Source: [Clostridium] asparagiforme DSM 15981
Lineage (GTDB): Bacteria > Bacillota > Clostridia > Lachnospirales > Lachnospiraceae
Assembly (NCBI GenBank): GCA_025149125.1
Contig: CP102272.1
Location: forward strand, 6,289,280-6,353,279
Length of the DNA stretch: 64,000 nucleotides
Direction of reading: 5' to 3'
Shown: positions 16,907 through 23,546 of the stretch, piece by piece
Layout: each line of letters begins with the position of its first letter
Position numbering within the stretch: position 1 is the stretch's first letter
Translations under genes and position numbers: made by a program
Notes under the pieces: generated by a model
Database searches by the model: none
Told to the model about the DNA's origin: nothing
What the model saw: only the letters and a program-made list of their open reading frames with translations

Positions 16907-17389
16907 ATGAAACTGAAAAAGACAGCTACGCTGCTCTGCACGGCCGCCCTGGCCTGCACCATGAGTTTCCCCGCATTTGCAGCCCAGACGAAAGCCGAGT
17001 ACCGGGACGAGTCCGCCCAGACCCGCCAGGAGCTGGAGACCACGGGGAACGAAATCTCGCGCATCAAAGACGAGAACAAGACCGCCTCCACCCAGTGCCG
17101 GGAAATCCGCAAAGCCCAGAAGGAAGCCGGACAGTTGAAGGAGAACAAGGACGCCTGGAAACAGGTAAAAGAGCTGAAAAACGACATCACCGGAATCCAG
17201 GTATCCTACACGGATGCGTCCGGACAGGTCAGGCTCTTAAAGGCCCAGGCCAGAGCGGACGCCGCCGAGGGACGCTACGACGAAGCCCTCGCCAAGCTGG
17301 ACCAGGCCCTTGACCAGAAAAAAGAAGCCCTGAACTATATGGAACAGATTCAGAACATCTGGGATCAGATCGACCAGCTGATCCAATAA
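16907..17389 (+). CDS. Small secreted coiled-coil protein of unknown function
   Basis: A 160-residue protein with a clear Sec signal peptide (KKTA, hydrophobic core, cleavage near AFA|AQT at residue 25). The mature part is highly charged and helical, with heptad-like runs and a TPR-like segment (RYDEALAKLDQALDQKKEAL) near 125-145. No membrane anchor or sortase motif is seen. I do not recognise the family. AGGAGG precedes the ATG. It is divergent from the two-component system, which suggests a cell-envelope stress or sensing role similar to small periplasmic partners of kinases, but this is inference. Confidence 0.8.
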   Translation: MKLKKTATLLCTAALACTMSFPAFAAQTKAEYRDESAQTRQELETTGNEISRIKDENKTASTQCREIRKAQKEAGQLKENKDAWKQVKELKNDITGIQVSYTDASGQVRLLKAQARADAAEGRYDEALAKLDQALDQKKEALNYMEQIQNIWDQIDQLIQ

Positions 17390-17412
17390 AATAAAACCAT
17401 CGGCCGCAGATA

Positions 17413-17463
17413 AAAGCCCCCGGGCCGCAGCAGACGTTCCTCTGCCGCACCCCGGGGGCTTTC
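17413..17463. terminator. Bidirectional terminator between the secreted protein gene and thrS
   Basis: A long GC-rich stem pairs AAAGCCCCCGGG (17413-17424) with CCCGGGGGCTTT (17452-17463). A-rich and T-rich flanks are present on both sides, so it serves both convergent genes. Confidence 0.85.
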
Positions 17464-17473
17464 ATTCATCTAT

Positions 17474-19228
17474 TTACATCTCTTTCGTCTCAATCATCCG
17501 CTTCACATCGCCAATAAACGCCTCAAGCTGCGCCGCGCCCAAGTCGCCTTTGTCCCGGCTGCGGACTGTGATCGCGCCCTCTGCCGCTTCCTTCTCGCCC
17601 AGAACCAGCATAAAGGGAACCTTCTCCAGCTGAGCCTGGCGGATCTTGTAGCCCACCTTCTCGTCCTTGTGATCCAGCTCGGTACGGATGCCCGCCGCCT
17701 TCAGCTTCTCGTAAACGCCCGTGGCGTAATCCATGGACTTCTCGGACACCGGAATCACCTTCACCTGCACCGGAGCCAGCCATACCGGGAACTTGCCCGC
17801 GAAATGCTCGATCAGGATGCCGATAAAGCGCTCAATGGACCCAAAGCATACCCTGTGAATCATGATGGGACGCTTTTTATTGCCGTCCTCCGCCGTGTAC
17901 TCCAGATCAAACCGCTGCGGCATCTGGAAATCCAGCTGAATGGTGCCGCACTGCCAGGTTCTTCCCAGAGAATCCCGCAGGTGGAAATCGATCTTGGGGC
18001 CGTAGAACGCGCCGTCGCCCTCGTTGACGATATAATCCAGGCCCATGTCCTCCAAAGCCTTTCTCAGGCCGTTTGTGGCCATCTCCCAGTCCTCGTCGGA
18101 CCCCATGGAATCCTCCGGCCGGGTAGACAGCTCCACAAAATACTCAAAGCCGAACTGGCTGTAAACCTCATTGATCAGCCGGGTAACGCCCTTGATCTCG
18201 TCCTCGATCTGGTCGTCCCGCATGAAAATGTGCGCGTCGTCCTGGGTAAAGCAGCGCACCCGCATCAGGCCGTGGAGCTGTCCGCTCTTCTCATGGCGGT
18301 GTACCAGTCCCAGCTCGCCCACCCGCAGGGGCAGCTCCCGGTAGGAGTGGGGCGTATTCTTGTATACCAGCATGCCGCCGGGGCAGTTCATGGGCTTAAC
18401 CGCAAAATCCTCCTCGTCGATCACCGTGGTATACATATTGTCCTTGTAGTGATCCCAATGACCGGAATTCTCCCACAGCTTGCGGCTCAGGATAATGGGC
18501 GTGGAAACCTCCTGATACCCCTCTCTCAGATGGATTTCCCTCCAGTAGTCGATCAGCGTGTTTTTCAGAGTCATGCCCTTGGGCAGGAAAAACGGGAATC
18601 CCGGCCCCTCGTCCGCAAACATAAACAAGCCCAGCTCCTTGCCCAGCTTGCGGTGGTCGCGCTTCTTGGCCTCCTCCATCATGGTCAGGTACTGCTCCAG
18701 ATCCGCTTTATTGGCGAATGCCGTTCCGTAAATTCTGGTCAGCATCTTGTTCTTCTCGCTGCCTCTCCAGTAAGCCCCCGCGATGCTGGTCAGCTTAAAG
18801 GCCTTCACGCCCTTGGTGTACATGATATGGGGGCCTGCGCACAGGTCCGTGAACTCGCCCTGGGTATAAAAGCTGATGGTCTCCTCATCCGGAAGATCCT
18901 CGATCAGCTCCACCTTGTAAGGCTCGCCCTTTTCCTCCATAAACTTAATGGCCTCGTCCCTGGGCAGCACAAAGGGCTTCACCGGAAGATTTTCCTTGAC
19001 AATCTTCATCATCTCCCCTTCCAGCTTCTCCAGATCCTCAGGGGTAAATCCGCCCTCGCGGTCGAAATCATAGTAAAATCCGTCGTCAATGGCCGGTCCG
19101 ATGGCCAGCTTGGTCTCCGGGTACAGGCGCTTCACAGCCTGAGCCAGCACATGGGAGGCGGTGTGGCGGATCGCCCGCAGCTCGTCCTCCGCTTCCTGAA
19201 CGCTTCCGTCCGGTAAAATAATCTTCAT
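17474..19228 (-). CDS. thrS: Threonyl-tRNA synthetase, short form without a full TGS domain
   Basis: A class II synthetase of 584 residues that charges tRNA-Thr. The N2 editing domain is present (RHTASHVLAQ, later DLCAGPH), as are catalytic motif 2 with MNCPGG, the motif 3 block HRVCFGSIERF and the anticodon-binding domain from about 480. Canonical enzymes have about 640 residues; here only MKIILPDGSV recalls the TGS strand before the editing domain begins, so the TGS domain seems to be lost. No frame upstream restores it. Expression is controlled by a T-box leader. The 3' neighbour is convergent. Confidence 0.95.
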   Translation of the reverse strand: MKIILPDGSVQEAEDELRAIRHTASHVLAQAVKRLYPETKLAIGPAIDDGFYYDFDREGGFTPEDLEKLEGEMMKIVKENLPVKPFVLPRDEAIKFMEEKGEPYKVELIEDLPDEETISFYTQGEFTDLCAGPHIMYTKGVKAFKLTSIAGAYWRGSEKNKMLTRIYGTAFANKADLEQYLTMMEEAKKRDHRKLGKELGLFMFADEGPGFPFFLPKGMTLKNTLIDYWREIHLREGYQEVSTPIILSRKLWENSGHWDHYKDNMYTTVIDEEDFAVKPMNCPGGMLVYKNTPHSYRELPLRVGELGLVHRHEKSGQLHGLMRVRCFTQDDAHIFMRDDQIEDEIKGVTRLINEVYSQFGFEYFVELSTRPEDSMGSDEDWEMATNGLRKALEDMGLDYIVNEGDGAFYGPKIDFHLRDSLGRTWQCGTIQLDFQMPQRFDLEYTAEDGNKKRPIMIHRVCFGSIERFIGILIEHFAGKFPVWLAPVQVKVIPVSEKSMDYATGVYEKLKAAGIRTELDHKDEKVGYKIRQAQLEKVPFMLVLGEKEAAEGAITVRSRDKGDLGAAQLEAFIGDVKRMIETKEM

Positions 19229-19628
19229 TGTACAAATCTCCTTTCATCCGTTTGGATTCTTGTCCGTGAAATGCCTCCGGCCGCATCTCAGCGTTGTTCA
19301 AAACGCGGCAGGCCCGCCGGAATCAAGCCGCTTTCGCGGCCTGGGCCTTCGCGCAAAATGTGTTCCCGGCGGTCCGCTTCATTCAACAAAAAAACCCCTG
19401 GACACATTCCTGTATCCAAGGGTGCATGCACACGGTTCCACCTTGATCTTTCACTCATTATCCCTTAACGCGGGGGCACGGCGCCATTTCAACCGGAATC
19501 TGTCTGCGGTCTCCCTGGCACGGCTCAGGACTGGTTTTCATCAGCCTTCTGCATACGGGCCTTCCACCGACTGCGCCCGCTCTCTGGATACATCCCGCTG
19601 ATTACTGGTTCCTTCAAAGCCTTTGTCT
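19229..19628 (-). promoter_or_regulatory. T-box leader of thrS with terminator
   Basis: The 400-base leader carries the T-box AAGGTGGAACCGTG (19431-19444, minus strand), whose GGTG-type bulge pairs with the uncharged tRNA end. A terminator follows: a stem between 19395-19405 and 19411-19422, then a run of seven T. Upstream, GAGAGC and GGTGGAAGGCCCG resemble stem I elements. A threonine ACC codon at 19533-19535 in a GAAAACCAG context is the best candidate specifier. Uncharged tRNA-Thr should stabilise the antiterminator and turn thrS on. Confidence 0.9.
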
Positions 19629-19634
19629 GGTTCG

Positions 19635-19662
19635 ATTATAGCATTTGATCCCGGTTTGTCAA
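19635..19662 (-). promoter_or_regulatory. thrS promoter embedded in the end of the upstream gene
   Basis: TTGACA (19657-19662) and TATAAT (19635-19640) are 16 bp apart with an extended TGC before the -10 box. The whole promoter lies within the last codons and the stop of the uridine-kinase-like gene. Confidence 0.9.
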
Positions 19663-20745
19663 GACCATTTGGCTGTTTTCCCGGATATTACAAGCCGTAA
19701 AATAGGCGTTTTCCATGGGAATCCATTCCTCCTCAAAGCGTCTCAGCATAAATTCCCCGTTGCGCCTGCGGATGCGTTCCCTCTGCTCGTCCTCCCCCAC
19801 CTCCAGAAACACCCGCAGATCATAACAATTTCCAAAATAAGGGTGCTGACTGTAGGAACCCTCGATCACATTGAAGGCCCGCCGGGGAGCGCGCACCGTT
19901 TTTGAAAGCCGCTGCGCGCCGCAGTCATAGACCTGGTATTCCACTCCCTGCGGGCTGTCCAGACAATCGATGACCTGGGTTTTAAAGCGCTCGTAATCCA
20001 CATTGCCCCCAGGCTCACGAAAACGCTCAGGATCCCGCTGAAAGGGCTGAAGGAAGAAGTCGTCCATATGAAACACATTACAGCCGTAAAGGCCCGTTAA
20101 AAGCTTTGCAAGCGTGCTCTTTCCGCTGCCGCTCATGCCGTCCACCGCGATGTTCACAGTACGGCCGCCGGCCTCGCCAAGCAGGCGGTCGATGCGCACA
20201 AACAGCGGAAGAAACCGCCCGTACATGGCGTTCACAATCCGGTACGACGGATGATAGGCTTCCCGGTACGCCGGACTGTGGCTCACCGCCGGGTATCCCT
20301 CGCCCTCATACGCGCGGATATAAGCCCGCGCCGCTTCCCGGTCCAGTGAAATCTCCGCTCCGCACAGGCCGAGAAGCTCCCCAAGCCCTGCCTTCAGCCC
20401 GCTGACGCTGCCCTTTACCTCCGCCGCCGAGCGGACAAACATGCGGTTCAGCGTTTCCGCCTCAAGCCCCAGATCCAGAGCCGCCAGCTTGATGCGGCAC
20501 ATCCCGCCCCCAGCCGGTTCCACATACTTCCATCCATCCGGACCGGACGCCGCCAACGCTCCGTTCTGCGCCCCTGCCGCTCCCCATTCCCGGGCCTCAT
20601 ATTCCGCCTGCAGCCGCCTCAGGCTCTCTCCCGGATCCCGGATCAGATGCCCGCCGCCAAACTCCGACTGATAAATCAGTTTTACCAGATCCTGCGCTTC
20701 CATCCTGGGATAATGTTCCCAGTGCCTGATCAATATCTCTCTCAT
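19636..20745 (-). CDS. Uridine-kinase-like P-loop protein with a novel N-terminal domain
   Basis: A 369-residue cytoplasmic protein. The C-terminal half is a uridine/phosphoribulokinase-type P-loop domain with Walker A GMSGSGKST (203-211), the HMDDFF substrate segment and a lid region RERIRRRNGEF. The first 190 residues do not match a domain I know; they contain SEFGGGHLIRDP and EAYHPSYRIVNAMYGRFLPLF, which look conserved. Similar fusions are found in clostridia without assigned function. It could phosphorylate a nucleoside or another small alcohol. The ATG overlaps the ECF S-component stop by four bases, so the two are coupled. Confidence 0.75.
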   Translation of the reverse strand: MREILIRHWEHYPRMEAQDLVKLIYQSEFGGGHLIRDPGESLRRLQAEYEAREWGAAGAQNGALAASGPDGWKYVEPAGGGMCRIKLAALDLGLEAETLNRMFVRSAAEVKGSVSGLKAGLGELLGLCGAEISLDREAARAYIRAYEGEGYPAVSHSPAYREAYHPSYRIVNAMYGRFLPLFVRIDRLLGEAGGRTVNIAVDGMSGSGKSTLAKLLTGLYGCNVFHMDDFFLQPFQRDPERFREPGGNVDYERFKTQVIDCLDSPQGVEYQVYDCGAQRLSKTVRAPRRAFNVIEGSYSQHPYFGNCYDLRVFLEVGEDEQRERIRRRNGEFMLRRFEEEWIPMENAYFTACNIRENSQMVLTNRDQML

Positions 20746-21287
20746 TTCCCCTGTATCTCCATCACATTGGCTCGTTCGAGCGCAATCACAATCAGCGGAA
20801 TCATCACAATCTGCAAAATGATACCCGGCACCGCGTTCAAAAATGCACCGGCCACAAACGCCTGCCAGCCAAAGCCCTTACCGGAGATGCCCAGAATGGG
20901 AATCTGTACGATTCCCCAGACGATGCGCCCCCCAACCATAGCCGTCAGCAGGCTCACATACACGGACTTCGTTCCCCTGGGCAGCCTCTCGTACATCAGG
21001 CCGCAGATCACCCCGTAAGCGGCCATCTCAAACGCCATGGCCGTGGCCGAGGGAAACAGCGGCGGCATCGTAAAGGTCACGCTGCGCAGCAGGGGCGTGA
21101 GAAGCCCCACGATCAGCCCGTATTTCCAGCCGCAGACAAACCCGCAGACCAGCACCGGTATGTGCATGGGCAGAAGCATGCTCCCGATCTCCGGAATCTG
21201 CGCCGTGAAAAAGGGCAGAATCATACCCAGAGCCAAAAACAGCGCCGCCAGCACCAGCCGATGCGATTTAAAACGATTTTTTTCCAT
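20742..21287 (-). CDS. ECF-type transporter S component
   Basis: A 181-residue membrane protein with about six hydrophobic segments, an N-terminal ALFLALGMILPF helix and a MHIPVLVCGFVCGWKYGL loop typical of ECF vitamin-uptake S components. It binds the substrate and docks to a shared energising module encoded elsewhere. The substrate cannot be read directly. The downstream kinase-like gene, overlapping by four bases, could phosphorylate the imported compound, which would fit a nucleoside-like or vitamin alcohol. An attenuator leader precedes it, so expression is probably ligand-controlled. Confidence 0.82.
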   Translation of the reverse strand: MEKNRFKSHRLVLAALFLALGMILPFFTAQIPEIGSMLLPMHIPVLVCGFVCGWKYGLIVGLLTPLLRSVTFTMPPLFPSATAMAFEMAAYGVICGLMYERLPRGTKSVYVSLLTAMVGGRIVWGIVQIPILGISGKGFGWQAFVAGAFLNAVPGIILQIVMIPLIVIALERANVMEIQGK

Positions 21288-21510
21288 TTTTTTACTACCT
21301 CCTGTATTCTCCGATTACCGTCACCCCGCCGCGCGTTTCCCCAAACATAAAAAACCAGAAAGCGCCGGTTCTTCTGAACCCGTCCGCCTTCTGGTAAGAT
21401 TGATCACACTCTGTAAGCGGCCCTGTAAAACATCGCCGCACAGTATATAACGCGCTTCTCACTGACTCCGGGCCTTCTGCCCGCCCTGATTCCGGCTTCT
21501 GCCGGTGGTC
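21288..21510 (-). promoter_or_regulatory. Structured attenuator leader of the ECF S-component operon
   Basis: The leader runs about 220 nt. On the minus strand it forms CCGGC-AGAA-GCCGG, then a GGGC stem also capped with AGAA, and finally a long hairpin capped by GGTTC-AGAA-GAACC whose outer ACCAGAA/TTCTGGT arms are followed by TTTTTT (about 21344-21398). That last element is a good intrinsic terminator ahead of the ATG, so read-through must be regulated. The class is not one I recognise; it does not match the THF or preQ1 consensus by eye. Confidence 0.65.
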
Positions 21511-21516
21511 AGTTTT

Positions 21517-21545
21517 ATTATATCCACATTTATCGGACCGGTCAA
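21517..21545 (-). promoter_or_regulatory. Promoter of the ECF S-component operon
   Basis: TTGACC (21540-21545) and a perfect TATAAT (21517-21522) are 17 bp apart on the minus strand, placing the start about 222 bases ahead of the gene. Confidence 0.88.
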
Positions 21546-21602
21546 CCGCTTTTTCCACAATCCCCACTGTGTTTTCCCCCGGTTCGCAAAAACAACCCCT
21601 TA

Positions 21603-21631
21603 TTTACATTCCCCGCGCCATCTGCTACAAT
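21603..21631 (+). promoter_or_regulatory. Promoter of the DUF3842 gene
   Basis: TTTACA (21603-21608) and TACAAT (21626-21631) are 17 bp apart. About 110 bases of untranslated leader follow without a structure I recognise. Confidence 0.7.
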
Positions 21632-21747
21632 CAAGGAAACATAATGCTTATCATCAGCCTGGCGGCTGGTGACAAAGTACAATATCTAATACAGATTACC
21701 GCCTCAAGGGCATTCACGGTAAAGACACGACAGGGGGAACGCAAACA

Positions 21748-22170
21748 ATGAAAATCGTAATCATCGACGGCCAGGGCGGCAGAATGGGCCGTTCCGTCAT
21801 CGAGCAGTTAAAAAAATCCTACCCGGACCTGGAGCTGTACGCCATTGGCACCAACAGCATCGCCACCTCCGCCATGATCAAAGCGGGGGCGAGCCACGCG
21901 GCCACCGGCGAAAACCCGGCCATCGTCAACTCACAGGATGCGGACATCATCATCGGCCCCATCGGCATCGTCATGGCCAACTCCCTGCTGGGCGAGATCA
22001 CCCCCGCCATGGCCACGGCCATCGGCTCCAGCAAGGCTTACAAGATCCTGATTCCGGTCAACCGCTGCAATCATTACATCGTTGGCTGCCAGAACAACAC
22101 CCTGTCCGACTATATCAACATGGTCTGCGAGGAAGTGGGAAAGGAAGTGAGATCCCGATGCGAACAGTAG
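21748..22170 (+). CDS. DUF3842 family protein
   Basis: A 140-residue protein that matches the clostridial DUF3842 family. It begins with a Rossmann-like strand and a glycine-rich loop (IVIIDGQGGRMGRSV) and continues with alternating strands, including ATSAMIKAGASHAATGENP and DADIIIGPIGIV. This suggests nucleotide or cofactor binding, but no reaction is known. GGGGGAAC lies ahead of the ATG. It overlaps the next small gene by 13 bases, so the two are one unit ending at the terminator at 22401. Confidence 0.82.
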   Translation: MKIVIIDGQGGRMGRSVIEQLKKSYPDLELYAIGTNSIATSAMIKAGASHAATGENPAIVNSQDADIIIGPIGIVMANSLLGEITPAMATAIGSSKAYKILIPVNRCNHYIVGCQNNTLSDYINMVCEEVGKEVRSRCEQ

Positions 22171-22391
22171 AATTCAAGATGGAGCGTCAGGGCCTGGTGA
22201 ACGTGGGCGACCGGGTAAAGGTCATCGAGCGCGAGGGCACCAGCAGCTACAGCTATATCATCGACCCCGCGGTGGCCATGTCCGGCTGCTTCGCCGCCAG
22301 AGACCGCATCAAAAATGAATACGGCGTCATAAAAGACATCCGCGAAAATTCCCGGGGCTTCTACGTTGTGGTGGAATTCGACGAGGATTAA
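22158..22391 (+). CDS. Small conserved protein of unknown function
   Basis: A 77-residue soluble protein. The beta-rich sequence (VNVGDRVKVIEREG, SYSYIIDP, GFYVVVEFDED) suggests a small barrel. I do not recognise the family. It overlaps the DUF3842 gene by 13 bases and is followed by a terminator, so the pair is probably co-translated and functionally linked. Confidence 0.72.
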   Translation: MRTVEFKMERQGLVNVGDRVKVIEREGTSSYSYIIDPAVAMSGCFAARDRIKNEYGVIKDIRENSRGFYVVVEFDED

Positions 22392-22400
22392 GACTTGCAG

Positions 22401-22425
22401 AAAAACCGCGGACAGCGGTTTTTCT
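22401..22425 (+). terminator. Terminator of the DUF3842 operon
   Basis: A perfect 9-bp stem AAAAACCGC (22401-22409)/GCGGTTTTT (22415-22423) with a 5-base loop ends in a T-rich tail. Confidence 0.9.
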
Positions 22426-22549
22426 CTTTTGTGGTCCCCATGCGGCTCCCTGCCGGCACAGCCCGCGCCCAAACCGGCCAATCTTCGCTTATTTCCGGCA
22501 TTTGCCACGAAGCGTAGCAGAAAACAGCGCCGCTGCAAACGCGGGTTGC

Positions 22550-22578
22550 TTGTTTTGTAATCCCCCGGTTGCTATACT
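22550..22578 (+). promoter_or_regulatory. Promoter of the XRE regulator gene
   Basis: TTGTTT (22550-22555) and TATACT (22573-22578) are 17 bp apart with an extended TGC before the -10 box. Confidence 0.65.
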
Positions 22579-22607
22579 CAGGACATCAAAAACAGGAGGA
22601 ACAATCA

Positions 22608-23510
22608 ATGCTTTCAGAAACAATCAAAACACTGCGCAAGCAGGCCGGGATGTCCCAGGAGCAGTTAGCCGGGCGGCTGAACGTATCGCGCCAGGCCGTC
22701 ACCAAATGGGAGACAGCCGCCGGGACCCCGGACGTCGAAAACCTCCGGGCCATCTCAGCGCTCTTCCAGATTTCCCTGGACGACCTGCTGGAAAACCGCT
22801 CTCCCATCCCCCCGGAACAGGAATTCCGGTTTCACAGCGTAACAGAATACGACATCGACAGCATAAAGGACTTTGACATCACCTTCTCCGGCGCCAACGG
22901 CGTGGTAATGACCGGTTATGAGGGCGAAAAGCTTCAGGTGCTGCTGGGCTCCGACCGGATCGCAAACCTGGACAGCGCATTTAAAGTGAAAATCGACGAT
23001 ATTAAAAAAAGAATTGACGTGGATGTGCGCCGCTTTGCCGGAATGACCGAGTCCAACGCCAAGGAAAGCCTTCATATTCTCATCCGTCTTCCCCAGCAGT
23101 ACGTGGGGAAAATCGAGCTGTCCGGGAACACGCAGAACCTGGAGCTTCAGAACGTCCGCGCGGAAAATGCAGAATTCTCGGGCAAAGTCTCCCGCACCCT
23201 GTTAAACGGCTTTTCCGGCCGCCTGGAGCTGAACAGCAACACGGACATGGAAATTACCTGCCACGACTTAAACGGCCCGCTGGACGTCAACCAGGTTTCC
23301 GCCACCTCCCGGTTGACTCTGCCCCAGGGCCTCCCGTTCTGCACAGTCACCCGCGGCATATTAAACAGCATCCACTACCAGCAAGACGGGGAAACGGCAA
23401 AAGATTTCTCCCTCCGGGGCGAGGACGCCGGACACTGTGACAACGTGATCGAGCTGAACGGCATTAAAAGCGAGTTGATTATCAACGCTTCCTCGCACAA
23501 AATTCCTTAG
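22608..23510 (+). CDS. XRE-family regulator with a DUF4097-like beta-repeat domain
   Basis: A 300-residue protein. Residues 1-60 form an XRE helix-turn-helix (LRKQAGMSQEQLAGRLNVSRQAVTKWE). The rest (about 85-295) is rich in short repeating beta strands such as LELQNVRAENAEFSGKVS, like the DUF4097 putative-adhesin fold, and has no transmembrane segment. The start at 22608 follows AGGAGG. Helix-turn-helix proteins with such a tail occur in clostridia and may sense envelope or surface changes, but the target is unknown. It is monocistronic. Confidence 0.78.
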   Translation: MLSETIKTLRKQAGMSQEQLAGRLNVSRQAVTKWETAAGTPDVENLRAISALFQISLDDLLENRSPIPPEQEFRFHSVTEYDIDSIKDFDITFSGANGVVMTGYEGEKLQVLLGSDRIANLDSAFKVKIDDIKKRIDVDVRRFAGMTESNAKESLHILIRLPQQYVGKIELSGNTQNLELQNVRAENAEFSGKVSRTLLNGFSGRLELNSNTDMEITCHDLNGPLDVNQVSATSRLTLPQGLPFCTVTRGILNSIHYQQDGETAKDFSLRGEDAGHCDNVIELNGIKSELIINASSHKIP

Positions 23511-23521
23511 AAATAAACGAC

Positions 23522-23546
23522 AGCCGGTGAACTCAATCCACCGGCT
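23522..23546. terminator. Weak bidirectional hairpin between convergent genes
   Basis: AGCCGGTG (23522-23529) pairs with CACCGGCT (23539-23546). The tails are T-poor on both strands, so it is a modest terminator. It overlaps the last codons of the DUF5050-like gene. Confidence 0.5.

Noticed and set aside
17669..19216. 515-codon plus-strand frame opposite thrS
   Set aside because: It is the antisense shadow of a strongly conserved synthetase gene, with no promoter or family match.
21288..21510. Tetrahydrofolate riboswitch before the ECF S component
   Set aside because: A GCGCGTTA segment is shared with that class, but the other conserved blocks are missing.
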